In this document: piece by piece, positions 34,415 to 42,921 of the stretch
Layout: every line of letters begins with the position of its first letter
Numbering within the stretch: position 1 is the first letter of the stretch
Source of the DNA: Falsiroseomonas sp046052145
Lineage (GTDB): Bacteria; Pseudomonadota; Alphaproteobacteria; Acetobacterales; Acetobacteraceae
DNA: 64,000 bases
Assembly (NCBI GenBank): GCA_046052145.1
Contig: JBJOMW010000002.1
Location: 167,472 to 231,471 of the forward strand
Direction of reading: 5' to 3'
The notes under the pieces: generated by a model
The model's database searches: none
Told to the model about the DNA's origin: nothing
What the model saw: only the letters and a program-made list of their open reading frames with translations
Translations under genes and position numbers: made by a program

Positions 34415-34490
34415 TGGTGCCCAGGGCCGGAATCGAACCAGCGACACTGCGATTTTCAGTCGCATGCTCTACCAACTGAGCTACCTGGGC
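34415..34490 (-). tRNA. tRNA-Phe (GAA)
   Basis: A 76-nt cloverleaf on the minus strand. Acceptor GCCCAGG pairs with CCTGGGC, D arm GCTC..GAGC, anticodon stem TGCGA/TCGCA with loop CTGAAAA (anticodon GAA), T arm GCTGG-TTCGATT-CCGGC, discriminator A and an encoded CCA end. Confidence 0.97.
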
Positions 34491-34550
34491 CCATCGCTGC
34501 AGCCCCCGTGAGGACCGCCCGGCAGAGGCCGCGGGTGATAGCGGATGGGC

Positions 34551-34745
34551 CTAGCCCTGTCCACCCACCCCCGTCGGCTCATCGTCATCCAAGGGCGCCT
34601 CCTCCACCGGGATCGCGTAGTCGCCCGACAGCCACCGGCCGAGGTCAACCCGCTGGCAGCGCTCGGAACAGAAACGCTGGCCGCTCGCCAGCGGCTTGCG
34701 GCAGACCGGGCAGGCGCTTGGGCGCTTTGGGGCAGGCTGGGTCAT
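34551..34745 (-). CDS. yacG: YacG, zinc-finger DNA gyrase inhibitor
   Basis: A 64-residue protein. The zinc finger is CPVC (residues 12-15) with CSERC about 12 residues later, followed by VDLGRWLSGDYAIP, the family signature, and an acidic tail. E. coli YacG binds GyrB and inhibits gyrase. The ATG at 34745 overlaps the stop of the upstream RNase gene (ATGA). It is the third gene of maf-rng-yacG, just downstream of the tRNA-Phe region on the same strand. Confidence 0.92.
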   Translation of the reverse strand: MTQPAPKRPSACPVCRKPLASGQRFCSERCQRVDLGRWLSGDYAIPVEEAPLDDDEPTGVGGQG

Positions 34746-35872
34746 CGCACCTCGTCGATCTCGGCCCCGCCCGGCGGCAGCACCGCCTCGGGGGCCAGGA
34801 CCAGCTGCCGGCCGGCACCGGCGGCGAACTCCGCCAGCGCCTCGGGCAGCGCCTGCAACGCGGCGATCAGCGCCGGCGTCGCACGCAGGCGCAACGCGAC
34901 GCCGGGCCTCGCCGCCGCCTCACGCCCCGCGCGGCGCAGTGCCATCAGGCCCCGGGAGAGTGCCGAAAGCGGGGTGCCCAGCACCTCATGCAAGGGCGGG
35001 TGGATGCGCGGGCGCTGAATTTCGAACAGGCCGAGCCGCGTGAGGCCCAAAAGCCGCGGCCGCAGCGGATCGGCCTCGAGTGCTGCGGCGAGCGGTGCGG
35101 CCAGCGCCTCCCGCTTCTTCGCCGCCATCCCGGCGAGGTCGAGCAGGATGGCACCTGCCAGGTTGCGCAGCCGGATCTGCCGCGCGGCCTCCGCCACGGC
35201 CAGATGATTCAAGCGCAGCTGCGCCGCCGCATCGCCGCCGACATGGCTGCCCGCATCCACATCGATCGCCGTCAGCGCCGGCGTGGGGTGGATGGTAAGC
35301 CGCCCGCCACCCGGCAGCGGCACCGTCGCGCCGGCCAGGATGTCGAACTCGGCCTCCAGCGCATCGTCGAAAGCGGGCTCGCGCAGCAGGCGCAGGCGGT
35401 CACCGAGCGCGGGGCGCAGTTGCGCGAGTTCCGCCGCATCGTCGAGCTCGACCGGGGCGTTCGGCGCCAACGCGGCGAAACGCAGCGCCGCGCCAGGGCC
35501 ACGCCGGATGAAGGCGACACCCTGCCCTGCCGCCGCGGCCAGATCCTGCGGGGCCAGACGCGCCGTGGCGCGCGGGCCCTTGTCGCCCTGCGCAGCACGG
35601 GTCATGCGGATGGGCAGGACCGCGCCCTCCTGCAGCGCCTTGCGGTCCGGCGCCTCGCTTTCCGGCAGGAAGGCGGTGGTGCCGTCGGCGAGTGCCAGGA
35701 AGGCGCCGCTCATCGGGCGGGAGATGGCCGTGACGCGCGCCCGGTGCAGGTCGCCAACGCCATCGGGCCGGGCGGGGCGTTCGATCGCCGCCAGATGCAG
35801 CACGCCGTCGCGGAGCAGCGCGACGCGCCGCTCGCCCGGCGAAACCGAGAGGCGGATCAGGGTTTCAGCCAC
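34742..35872 (-). CDS. rng: Ribonuclease E/G family protein, short form
   Basis: A 376-residue RNase E/G-type endoribonuclease. An S1-like segment (GDLHRARVTAISRPMSGAFLAL) is followed by the catalytic DNase-I-like part, where the magnesium-binding aspartates of the family appear in LTAIDVDAGSHVGG and AGAILLDLAGM. It lacks the CPxC zinc-link and is about 100 residues shorter than typical RNase G, the usual form in this lineage. The GTG at 35872 overlaps the maf end by 16 nt; the longer frame to 36004 is antisense to nothing real but lies inside maf. Confidence 0.85.
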   Translation of the reverse strand: MAETLIRLSVSPGERRVALLRDGVLHLAAIERPARPDGVGDLHRARVTAISRPMSGAFLALADGTTAFLPESEAPDRKALQEGAVLPIRMTRAAQGDKGPRATARLAPQDLAAAAGQGVAFIRRGPGAALRFAALAPNAPVELDDAAELAQLRPALGDRLRLLREPAFDDALEAEFDILAGATVPLPGGGRLTIHPTPALTAIDVDAGSHVGGDAAAQLRLNHLAVAEAARQIRLRNLAGAILLDLAGMAAKKREALAAPLAAALEADPLRPRLLGLTRLGLFEIQRPRIHPPLHEVLGTPLSALSRGLMALRRAGREAAARPGVALRLRATPALIAALQALPEALAEFAAGAGRQLVLAPEAVLPPGGAEIDEVR

Positions 35873-36450
35873 CCCGCGCCCCTGAGCAGTTGCGCCGTTT
35901 CGAACAGCGGCAGGCCGACGACGTTGGAATGGCTGCCCGACAGGAAGCGGACGAAGACCTCGGCGCGCTTCTGGATCTGGTAGCCGCCCGCGACGCCGCG
36001 CCATTCGCCCGACGCGATATGCGCATCGATCTGCTGCGTCGTCAGGCGCTGGAAGGCGAGGATGGTGGTGACCAACCGCTCCGACACCTTGCCGTCGGGG
36101 CGGATCAGGCAGACGCCCGTCATCACTCGGTGGCGGCGGCCCGACAGCATATCCAGGAAGCGCCGCGCCTCTGCCTCATCGGCCGGCTTGCCGAGGATGC
36201 GCCGCCCCACGCCGACGACGGTGTCGGCGGCCAGGATCAGCGCATCGGGGGCAAGCGCCTGGGCGGCCTCGGCCTTGGCGCGGGCGAGACGCGCGGCAAG
36301 CAGGCGCGGCAGTTCCGCCTTGCGGGGCGTCTCGTCGAGATCCACGGGCGTGACGGCATCCGGCACCACCCCGATCCGCGCCAACAGCTCCAGCCGCCGC
36401 GGGCTCGCGGAGGCCAGCACAAGCGGCGGTCTGGCGGAGAGCGATGTCAT
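35857..36450 (-). CDS. maf: Maf-like nucleoside triphosphate pyrophosphatase
   Basis: A 197-residue house-cleaning enzyme hydrolysing dTTP/UTP or modified pyrimidine nucleotides. The N-terminal SASPRRLELLARIG is the Maf signature, followed by TPVDLDETPR, LAADTVVGVGRRILGKP and the C-terminal VAGGYQIQKRAEVFV and GSHSNVVGLPLF. The ATG at 36450 is the conventional start. First gene of maf-rng-yacG, with repeat copy C upstream. Confidence 0.95.
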   Translation of the reverse strand: MTSLSARPPLVLASASPRRLELLARIGVVPDAVTPVDLDETPRKAELPRLLAARLARAKAEAAQALAPDALILAADTVVGVGRRILGKPADEAEARRFLDMLSGRRHRVMTGVCLIRPDGKVSERLVTTILAFQRLTTQQIDAHIASGEWRGVAGGYQIQKRAEVFVRFLSGSHSNVVGLPLFETAQLLRGAGWLKP

Positions 36451-36490
36451 GTCCCGATCCGAAGTGACGCGTCGGCCATGCCAGCGCAGG

Positions 36491-36606
36491 CGGCCCCGAA
36501 GAGGGCCGAGGCCACGAATGCGGCCCGCGCACAAACCAACCGTGCAACCCGCGGACCAGTGGCCTGCGCGAAAGCCAAGCCCGCGGAGCGGGCGCCGGCG
36601 CCTGAG
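36491..36606 (-). repeat. Three-hairpin intergenic repeat, copy C
   Basis: Element orientation is minus; it begins CTCAGGCGCCGGCGCC 16 bp after the infA stop. Hairpin 1 CCCGC-TCC-GCGGG (36580-36592), linker CTTGGCTTTCGCGCAGGCC, hairpin 2 GGCCGC-ATTC-GTGGCC (36510-36525, one G-U pair in this orientation), hairpin 3 CGGCCC-loop-GGGCCG (36491-36508). Confidence 0.82.
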
Positions 36607-36622
36607 GTCACTTGAACCTAGG

Positions 36623-36841
36623 TCACTTAAATCTAAACGTAATCCGGCCCTTGGTCAGGTCGTAGGGCGTCATTTCGACATTCACGCGGTCGCCGGCGAG
36701 CACGCGGATGCGGTTCTTGCGCATCTTCCCGCTGGTATGCGCCAGCACCATGTGGTCGTTGTCCAGCTTAACGCGGAACATGGCATTCGGCAGCAGCTCG
36801 ACCACCTGGCCGCTGAACTCGATCATGTCTTCCTTCGACAT
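36623..36841 (-). CDS. infA: Translation initiation factor IF-1
   Basis: A 72-residue OB-fold protein, exactly the usual length. It binds the ribosomal A site during initiation. Sequence landmarks are EFSGQVVELLPNAMFRVKLD, HTSGKMRKNRIRVL and DRVNVEMTPYDLTKGRI. Start at 36841. The product follows hisD on the same strand after 111 bp; copy C of the repeat lies just beyond its stop. Confidence 0.98.
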   Translation of the reverse strand: MSKEDMIEFSGQVVELLPNAMFRVKLDNDHMVLAHTSGKMRKNRIRVLAGDRVNVEMTPYDLTKGRITFRFK

Positions 36842-36952
36842 GAGGCTCCTTTTACGTGGCGCGTCCCGTCGGTCCGCCACGGGGGGCAGCGGCATCCGGA
36901 CGGGCGCAATATTCGGATTCGCGCCGGAACATGAGCGCCGGCGCCGCGCGGG

Positions 36953-38248
36953 TCAAGGACAGACGGCCAGCCGGGCCGACACGCTCAGGCCATGCGCGTC
37001 CAGCCCCTCGGCCTGGGCAAGCGTCACAGCGGCCGGGCCGATGGCCGCCAGCCCGTCCCGCTCCGCCTCCACCCAGGTGGTGCGCTTCAGGAAATCGAAG
37101 ACCGAGAGGCCCGAGGCGAAGCGCGCCGTCCGCCCGGTCGGCAGGACGTGATTGGGACCGGCGACGTAATCGCCGACCGCCTCAGGGCACCAGCGGCCGA
37201 GGAAGGCCGCCCCCGCATGCCGGATTTTCCCGAACAGCGCCCGGTGGTCGGCGACCATGATCTGCAGATGCTCGGGCGCGAGCCGGTTGGTGACCTCCGC
37301 CGCCTCTTCCCAGTCCCGCACCAGAACCACGGCACCGTGGGCGGCCCAGGACGCCGCGGCGATCGCGGCCCGCGGCAGGGTGCGGAGTTCCGCCTCCACC
37401 GCCGCCGCCACGCGCTGCGCGAAGGCCGCATCGTCGGTGATGAGGATGGATTGCGCCGCCTCGTCATGCTCGGCCTGGGCCAGCAGGTCGAGCGCGATGT
37501 GGCGTGGATCATTCGCGGCATCGGCGATCACCACCACCTCGGATGGGCCCGCGATGGAATCGATGCCGACGCGCCCGAAGACCTGGCGCTTCGCCTCCGC
37601 GACATAGGCATTGCCGGGACCGACGACGCGATCCACCGGCGCGATCGTCGCCGTGCCCCAGGCCAGCGCCGCGACCGCCTGCGCGCCGCCCACCCGAAAG
37701 ACCTCCGTAACCCCCGCCAGCCGCGCCGCGGCCAGCACCAGCGGGTTCAGCACGCCATCCGGCGTCGGCACGCACATCGCGATCCGCCCGACACCCGCCA
37801 CCCGCGCCGGCAGCGCGTTCATCAGGACCGAGGACGGATAGGCCGCCTTGCCCCCCGGCACATAGATCCCGACGGCATCCAGCGCGCCCCAGCGCATCCC
37901 GGTGCGCAGCCCCGGCTCGTTCAGTTCTACATCGCGCGGCAGTTGCGCGCGATGAAACGCCTCGATCCGCTGCGCGGCCACCGCCAGCGCGTCCCGCTGG
38001 TCGACGGGAATGGCGGCAACCGCCGCATCCATCTCGGCCGCGGTGACGCGGAGTGCCGCGGCGTCGCGCGGCGTCCAGCGGTCGAAGCGCGCGGTGTAAT
38101 CCAGCAGCGCCGCATCGCCCCGGGCCCGCAGGTCGGCGATGATGCCGGCGACGGCGGCATCCACCTTCGCCGTCGTCTCCCGCGCCTCATCCAGCAGAGC
38201 GCGGAAGGCAACCTCGAAGCCGGCCTGCTTCGTATCGAGCGTTTTCAT
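36953..38248 (-). CDS. hisD: Histidinol dehydrogenase
   Basis: A 431-residue zinc-dependent NAD enzyme catalysing the last two steps of histidine synthesis. It shows YVPGGKAAYPSSVLMNALPA, VGPGNAYVAEAKRQVFG, the IDSIAGPSEVVVIAD core and the QAEHDEAAQS zinc and base region, with APEHLQI and GPNHVLPT near the end. Length is normal. Downstream of hisG on the same strand with 124 bp between, most of it occupied by repeat copy D. Confidence 0.97.
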   Translation of the reverse strand: MKTLDTKQAGFEVAFRALLDEARETTAKVDAAVAGIIADLRARGDAALLDYTARFDRWTPRDAAALRVTAAEMDAAVAAIPVDQRDALAVAAQRIEAFHRAQLPRDVELNEPGLRTGMRWGALDAVGIYVPGGKAAYPSSVLMNALPARVAGVGRIAMCVPTPDGVLNPLVLAAARLAGVTEVFRVGGAQAVAALAWGTATIAPVDRVVGPGNAYVAEAKRQVFGRVGIDSIAGPSEVVVIADAANDPRHIALDLLAQAEHDEAAQSILITDDAAFAQRVAAAVEAELRTLPRAAIAAASWAAHGAVVLVRDWEEAAEVTNRLAPEHLQIMVADHRALFGKIRHAGAAFLGRWCPEAVGDYVAGPNHVLPTGRTARFASGLSVFDFLKRTTWVEAERDGLAAIGPAAVTLAQAEGLDAHGLSVSARLAVCP

Positions 38249-38256
38249 TCGAGGCC

Positions 38257-38346
38257 CTCAAACGCCGGGCGCCGCCTCCGGCGGCTTGGCTTCGCCGCAT
38301 TCGCGGCGGCGGCCATTCGGCCGCTCGGCCTAGCTGCGCCAGGCCG
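38257..38346 (+). repeat. Three-hairpin intergenic repeat, divergent copy D
   Basis: A shorter copy starting CTCAAACGCCGGGCGCC, 8 bp from the hisD start. Hairpin 1 GCCGCC-TCC-GGCGGC (38271-38285), CTTGGCTT linker, two adjacent ATTC hairpins CGCCGC-ATTC-GCGGCG (38293-38308) and GCGGCC-ATTC-GGCCGC (38309-38324), and an end stem CGGCCT / AGGCCG (38326-38346). It is oriented against the his genes, unlike the other copies. Confidence 0.75.
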
Positions 38347-38372
38347 CATGTCACTCCGGACGGCAATGTGGC

Positions 38373-39089
38373 TCATCGCGAATCCCTCTCGGCCAGCGCC
38401 GCCCGGAAGCGGCCGATCCAGCCCGCGATCGCCTCTGGCCGCGTCTTCAGCGCTGTACGGTTCACGATCAGGCGCGAGGTGACATGCGCGATCACATCCG
38501 TCTCCACCAGCCCATTCGCCTTCAGCGTCGAGCCGGTCTGCACCAGATCCACGATGACGCGCGCGAGCCCGAGCGAAGGCGCCAGCTCCATCGCCCCGTT
38601 CAGTTCCACCACCTCGGCCTGGATGCCGCGCCGGGCGAAGTGGCGCTTGGCGATCTGCGGGTATTTCGTCGCAACCGTGATGCGCGACGCGCTCGCCAAA
38701 TCCTGGCCGGCCATCTCCACCGGCTCCGCCACCGCAACGCGGCAGCGCCCGATGCCGAGGTCGAGCGGCGCATAGATCTGGTCGTCGTCGAATTCCATCA
38801 GCACATCGGCGCCGCAGACACCGATCTGCGCCGCGCCATGCGCGACGAAGGTCGCGACGTCGAAGGACCGCACGCGCACCACATCAAGCCCGGGATGGTT
38901 GGTCTCGAAGCGCAGCCGCCGGCTGTTTTCGTCGCCGAAATCGGCCGCCGGCTGGAGCCCGGCGCGCGCCATCAGGGGGGCCAGTTCCTTCAGGATCCGT
39001 CCCTTGGGCAGCGCGAGGATCAGGGGGCCGCCGGCCTCGCTGGGCGTGGACGGGTCGGCGGGGATCGGAGCGGTCGTGTCGGTTTCCAT
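38373..39089 (-). CDS. hisG: ATP phosphoribosyltransferase, short form
   Basis: A 238-residue short-type HisG, the first committed enzyme of histidine synthesis. It shows LILALPKGRILKELAPLMA, GADVLMEFDDD, DLGIGRCRVAVAEP and the PRPP-binding VDLVQTGSTLKANGL. Short HisG proteins lack the C-terminal regulatory domain and need HisZ for activity and feedback; hisZ is not in the window. The start at 39089 gives a 20-residue polar leader before the conserved part. Confidence 0.95.
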   Translation of the reverse strand: METDTTAPIPADPSTPSEAGGPLILALPKGRILKELAPLMARAGLQPAADFGDENSRRLRFETNHPGLDVVRVRSFDVATFVAHGAAQIGVCGADVLMEFDDDQIYAPLDLGIGRCRVAVAEPVEMAGQDLASASRITVATKYPQIAKRHFARRGIQAEVVELNGAMELAPSLGLARVIVDLVQTGSTLKANGLVETDVIAHVTSRLIVNRTALKTRPEAIAGWIGRFRAALAERDSR

Positions 39090-39267
39090 GGGCCAGCCTG
39101 GCGCATCCGGGCGGGGCGCATGGCCGATCTGCGGGCGGTTTGTCGCACCGCAAGGCGGCCAATGTGTCGCGGGTCGGGCGCGGATCTCGGGCGCGTCCTC
39201 GCAGACGCGGCGGGCGCGGTCAACCTCGGCCGGGCCCTAGCCCTGTCCCAGGCCCCGAGGGGACCAG

Positions 39268-40038
39268 CTAGACCGTGAACTGCTCCGCGATGATGCGCTC
39301 GCTCAGGCCGTGGTCGGGGTCGAACAGCATCGTCAGCGAAACGCTGCGATCCTCCCGCACCTCGACCCGCCGCACATCGCGCACCTCGGTGTAGTCGGCG
39401 GTGGCGGAGACCGGACGCTTGTCGGCCTCCAGCACCTCGAACACCACCTCCGCCTCCCCCGGCAGCAGCGCGCCACGCCAGCGGCGCGGCCGGAAGGCGC
39501 TGATCGGCGTCAGCGGCAGCAGGTTTGCGCCGAGCGGCACGATCGGCCCGTGGGCCGACAGGTTATAGGCAGTGCTGCCGGCGGGCGTGCTGACCAGGAT
39601 GCCGTCGCAAATCAGTTCCGCCAGCCGCAGCTTGCCATCCACCATGATGCGGATCTTCGCAGCCTGGCGCGTCTCCCGCAGGAGCGAGACCTCGTTGATC
39701 GCCAGCGCCTCGGTGGGCTCGGCCGCGCCGGTGAAGGCGCGCATGCGCAAGGGATGCACCATGGCGGCCTGCGCGGCGGCGAGGCGCTCCGGCAGGGCCT
39801 CCTCGCGGAAATCGTTCATCAGGAAGCCGACGCTGCCGCAATTCATGCCATAGACCGGCAGGTTGCGGCCGAGCAGTCGGTGCTGCGTCTCCAGCATCAT
39901 GCCGTCGCCGCCAAGCGCCACCACAACATCCGCGCGGTCGAGCGGGGCTGCGCCGTAGCGTGCGGCGAGCTTGTCCTGCGCCGCGCGCGCCACCTCGGTC
40001 GGCGCGGCCAGGAAGGCGATGCGCGATGTTGCACTCAT
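39268..40038 (-). CDS. nadK: NAD kinase
   Basis: A 256-residue kinase making NADP from NAD. The GGDG motif (VVALGGDGMMLET), the NExS region (AINEVSLLRETRQAAK) and the glycine-rich DGILVSTPAGSTAYNLSA are all present. The ATG at 40038 overlaps the stop of the upstream nitrilase gene (ATGA), so the two are translationally coupled. Confidence 0.95.
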   Translation of the reverse strand: MSATSRIAFLAAPTEVARAAQDKLAARYGAAPLDRADVVVALGGDGMMLETQHRLLGRNLPVYGMNCGSVGFLMNDFREEALPERLAAAQAAMVHPLRMRAFTGAAEPTEALAINEVSLLRETRQAAKIRIMVDGKLRLAELICDGILVSTPAGSTAYNLSAHGPIVPLGANLLPLTPISAFRPRRWRGALLPGEAEVVFEVLEADKRPVSATADYTEVRDVRRVEVREDRSVSLTMLFDPDHGLSERIIAEQFTV

Positions 40039-40880
40039 GCCAGCGCGCCTACGCGCCGAGCAGCGCGATGTTCCAGCACGGGCATGTCGCGCCGGACGCG
40101 CGCTGTGACGGCGGGATCGATGCGCGCCGTCGCGAAGCCGATGCCGTCGCTGCACTTCGCCACCACATGCCCCCACGGGTCGGCGATCAGCGAATGGCCA
40201 TAGACCTGGCGCACCGCGCCGCGCTCCTCATAGCCGCCATGAGAGGCCGCGGCGAGGATCCAGCACTGCGTCTCGATCGCGCGCGCGCGCAGCAGCACCT
40301 CCCAATGGTCCTTGCCGGTCTGCAGCGTGAAGTTGGACGGCACCAGGATCGCCTCTGCCCCCATCTGGCGCAGCGCCACGAACTGCTCAGCGAAGCGCAT
40401 ATCGTAGCAGATGGTCAGCCCCCACTTCACGCCGCCCGCCTCGACACAGACCAACGCATCCCCCGCGCCATAGAGCGCGCTTTCGCGATAGCCCGTGCCA
40501 TCGGGGGCGGTGATGTCGAACAGGTGGATCTTGCGGTAGCGCGCGATCTCACGCCCATTGGGGTCGAACATCACCGTGGTGTTGAAGAGCTTCTCCGCGC
40601 CCTTCTCGATGATCGAGCCGCCATGGACATGGATGCGGTGCGCGCGCGCGATCGCGCGCAGGAACTCATAAGCCTCGCCGCCTTCCCCGCCCGGCTCGGG
40701 CAGGATTTCGGCCGCGGCGTTACGCGCATCGCGCCCGCCGCCGAGGTTGGTCCAGGTCTCGGGCAGGGTGACCATGTCGGGCCGGTCGGCGGCGAGTGCG
40801 CCTTCGATCAGGCGCCGCGCCTGGCCGATATTCGCGGCCTTGTCGGAGCCCTGGTTCATCTGGATGACGGCAACCCGCAT
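40035..40880 (-). CDS. Nitrilase-superfamily amidase (Nit1-like)
   Basis: A 281-residue carbon-nitrogen hydrolase. The E-K-C triad is visible: the glutamate in VTLPETWTNLGG, the lysine in RYRKIHLFDI and the cysteine in LTICYDMRFAEQF. The closest functional group appears to be Nit1/YbeM-type, which hydrolyses deaminated glutathione, a metabolite-repair reaction. A broad-specificity omega-amidase is the alternative. It starts at 40880 and is coupled to nadK. Confidence 0.88.
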   Translation of the reverse strand: MRVAVIQMNQGSDKAANIGQARRLIEGALAADRPDMVTLPETWTNLGGGRDARNAAAEILPEPGGEGGEAYEFLRAIARAHRIHVHGGSIIEKGAEKLFNTTVMFDPNGREIARYRKIHLFDITAPDGTGYRESALYGAGDALVCVEAGGVKWGLTICYDMRFAEQFVALRQMGAEAILVPSNFTLQTGKDHWEVLLRARAIETQCWILAAASHGGYEERGAVRQVYGHSLIADPWGHVVAKCSDGIGFATARIDPAVTARVRRDMPVLEHRAARRVGALA

Positions 40881-41040
40881 CGGCGGTCTCCACGCGCGCC
40901 TGCTTGCGGCGCGCGGGCATCAAGCATCGCGTGGGGTGCCGCGGCAAGTCCCGTGGTGGCGGGGCGCTTTCGGTCTTTTGACCCCCGCAACGGATGCCAC
41001 GGACCTACCTTGGGCGCTGTCCCATGCCAGAGGAAGCCCG

Positions 41041-41250
41041 ATGCGCCGCACGCTTGCGATCCTCGCCCTGCTGATGGCGCCCGGCGCGGCGCTGGCCCAG
41101 GGCACCGCCGCCTGTGAGCGCGTCTTCCGCCAGTGCATTGCTGGCTGCGCGGGCGCGACCGGCGCCTGCACCGAGGTCTGTCACGGCGAACGCGCCAGTT
41201 GCATCCAGAACCCCTCGCGCCCGCCGCAGCCGGCACGCACGGCGCGCTGA
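41041..41250 (+). CDS. Small secreted six-cysteine protein
   Basis: A 69-residue product. AGAGGAAG lies 6 nt before the ATG at 41041. A signal peptide (MRRTLAILALLMAPGAALAQ) is followed by about 30 residues with cysteines at 25, 32, 36, 43, 47 and 54, an exactly alternating 7-4-7-4-7 spacing, then a Pro/Arg tail. That spacing would place all cysteines on adjoining faces of helices and suggests three disulfides or a metal cluster in the periplasm. Function unknown. The frame continues upstream but without coding character. Confidence 0.78.
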   Translation: MRRTLAILALLMAPGAALAQGTAACERVFRQCIAGCAGATGACTEVCHGERASCIQNPSRPPQPARTAR

Positions 41251-41263
41251 CAACCAGGCGCCG

Positions 41264-41653
41264 TCAGCGCCGATCGCGCGGCCAGTCGAGGCGCGGTTCG
41301 GCACGGCCGGGGTTGCGCTCCGGCCAGGCGGCCGGCGGCACGGGCGGGGCGGCGCGCAGGGTGGGCTCGGGCTCAGCCCGGCGCGGCGCGGCGACGGGCT
41401 CGGCCCAGTCATCCTCGACCGGCGGGCGCCGTGTGCGGGCGGGCTCGGGCTGCCGTAGCGCGAGGGTGCGGATCTCGGTCTGGATCTCATCGAGCTGCGC
41501 CTCGATCGCATCCAGCCGTCCCTTCACGCCGAAGACGCTGAAGGGCATCAGCAGATAGGCCAGCGCCACGAGCGCGAGCGTGACCAGCACGACCAGCCCC
41601 ACCCAATCGGGCAGGCCGGGAAGGCTCAGCGTCTTCGACAGCTCTTGCAGCAC
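41264..41653 (-). CDS. Single-pass membrane protein with coiled coil
   Basis: A 129-residue protein of unknown function. One transmembrane segment (about 17-40, VGLVVLVTLALVALAYLLMP) is followed by a short coiled coil (RLDAIEAQLDEIQTEIRTLA) and a Pro/Arg-rich disordered tail. It is 10 bp before moaA's end in the minus direction, i.e. directly downstream of moaA, and could be co-transcribed. Topology suggests a scaffold or accessory role only. Confidence 0.7.
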   Translation of the reverse strand: MLQELSKTLSLPGLPDWVGLVVLVTLALVALAYLLMPFSVFGVKGRLDAIEAQLDEIQTEIRTLALRQPEPARTRRPPVEDDWAEPVAAPRRAEPEPTLRAAPPVPPAAWPERNPGRAEPRLDWPRDRR

Positions 41654-41663
41654 ACTGCCTCCT

Positions 41664-42668
41664 TCAGCCGCCCGTGACGCTCATGTGCCGGGCGACGGCC
41701 GGCGCCTTGCGGCGGCGGTCGATGACGAAATCATGCCCCTTGGGCTTGCGCGAAATCGCCTCGACGATCGCATCCCTGAGCCCGGAATCGTCCACCGCCG
41801 GATCGCGCAGCGGGCGGCGCAGATCGGCCGCATCATCCTGGCCGAGGCACATGTACAGCGTGCCCGTGCAGGTCAGGCGGACCCGATTGCAGGATTCGCA
41901 GAAATTATGCGTGAGCGGCGTGATGAAGCCGATGCGCCGGCCCGTCTCCCGCACCGTGTAGTAGCGCGCGGGGCCGCCGGTCTTGTAGTCCGTCTCCTCG
42001 AGCGTCCAGCTCTCCCGCAGGCGGGCGCGCACGACGCTGAGCGGCAGATACTGGTCCGTGCGGTCGCCGCCGATCTCGCCGAGCGGCATGGTCTCGATCA
42101 GGCAGAGGTCGAAGCCATGCTCGCCGCACCAGGCCAGCATGCGGTCGAACTCGCCCTCGTTCACGCCCTTCATCGCGACGGCGTTGATCTTCACCTCAAG
42201 CCCCGCGGCCTTGGCGGCGAAGATGCCATCGAGCGTCGGCTCCAGCTTCCCCCAGCGCGTGAGTGCGGTGAAGGTGCCGGGGTCGAGGCTGTCGAGCGAG
42301 ACATTGATGCGCCGGACGCCAGCCGCGCGGATGTCCTCGGCCATCTTGACCAGCTGGGTGCCGTTGGTCGTGACGGTGAGTTCCTTGAGCCCACCCTCAC
42401 CCAGCCGCGCACCGAGGCTGCGGAACAGGCTGATGACGTTCTTGCGCACCAGCGGCTCACCGCCCGTCAGGCGGATCTTCTCGACGCCGAGTCCGATGAA
42501 GGCGCCGCAGAGCCGGTCCAGTTCTTCAAGCGTCAGGACCTCGGCCTTCGGCAGGAAGGTCATGTCTTCGGCCATGCAATAGACGCAGCGCAGGTCGCAG
42601 CGGTCGGTGACCGACACCCGCAGATAGCTGACCTTGCGACCGAACGGATCGATCATGACTGGCGGCAT
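41664..42668 (-). CDS. moaA: GTP 3',8-cyclase MoaA
   Basis: A 334-residue radical SAM enzyme, first step of molybdenum cofactor synthesis. The N-terminal cluster motif CDLRCVYC uses C24, C28 and C31. The C-terminal cluster is in NFCESCNRVRLTCTG. The GGEPLVRKN element and RINVSLDSLDP are also present. The C-terminus ends in GG, as required in this family. Start ATG 42668, with 42656 as alternative; the frame upstream to 42884 crosses repeat copy E and is not coding. It supplies cofactor for enzymes such as the molybdenum hydroxylase subunit at 6.85 kb. Confidence 0.96.
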   Translation of the reverse strand: MPPVMIDPFGRKVSYLRVSVTDRCDLRCVYCMAEDMTFLPKAEVLTLEELDRLCGAFIGLGVEKIRLTGGEPLVRKNVISLFRSLGARLGEGGLKELTVTTNGTQLVKMAEDIRAAGVRRINVSLDSLDPGTFTALTRWGKLEPTLDGIFAAKAAGLEVKINAVAMKGVNEGEFDRMLAWCGEHGFDLCLIETMPLGEIGGDRTDQYLPLSVVRARLRESWTLEETDYKTGGPARYYTVRETGRRIGFITPLTHNFCESCNRVRLTCTGTLYMCLGQDDAADLRRPLRDPAVDDSGLRDAIVEAISRKPKGHDFVIDRRRKAPAVARHMSVTGG

Positions 42669-42800
42669 CCCCCCGGCGTGGCCGGCCGGCCTTCCGGGGC
42701 TGCCACCCCGCGCCGGTCCTTCCTCGAGCGGGCATTTGGTCCACCCACCCCCCTCCGCGCAAGTCCCTGCCCGGCGCCTGACGTCATCACCCGGTGCTGG

Positions 42801-42918
42801 CGGCCGGCGCAGCCGGCCGAGGCCGCGAATGCGGCCCGCGCCCAGACCATCAGCCCCGCCCGCGCGCCAGTGCGTGGCGCGCAAGCCAAGCGGCCGGAGG
42901 CCGCGCCCGGCGCCTGAG
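42801..42918 (-). repeat. Three-hairpin intergenic repeat, copy E
   Basis: Minus orientation, beginning CTCAGGCGCCGGGCGC only 3 bp beyond the stop of the TauE-like gene. Hairpin 1 GCGGCC-TCC-GGCCGC (42890-42904), linker CTTGGCTTGCGCGCC, hairpin 2 GGCCGC-ATTC-GCGGCC (42821-42836), hairpin 3 CGGCCGGC-TGC-GCCGGCCG (42801-42819). It fills most of the gap before moaA. Confidence 0.82.
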
Positions 42919-42921
42919 GGC

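Noticed and set aside
34551..36534. Arg/Pro-rich frames across the repeat copies (for example near 36.49-36.6 kb)
   Set aside because: Translations such as RPRMRPA arise from the intergenic repeat itself at several loci and are not proteins.
39090..39267. A short ORF between hisG and nadK
   Set aside because: Frames present are short, start without a ribosome-binding site and have no coding character.
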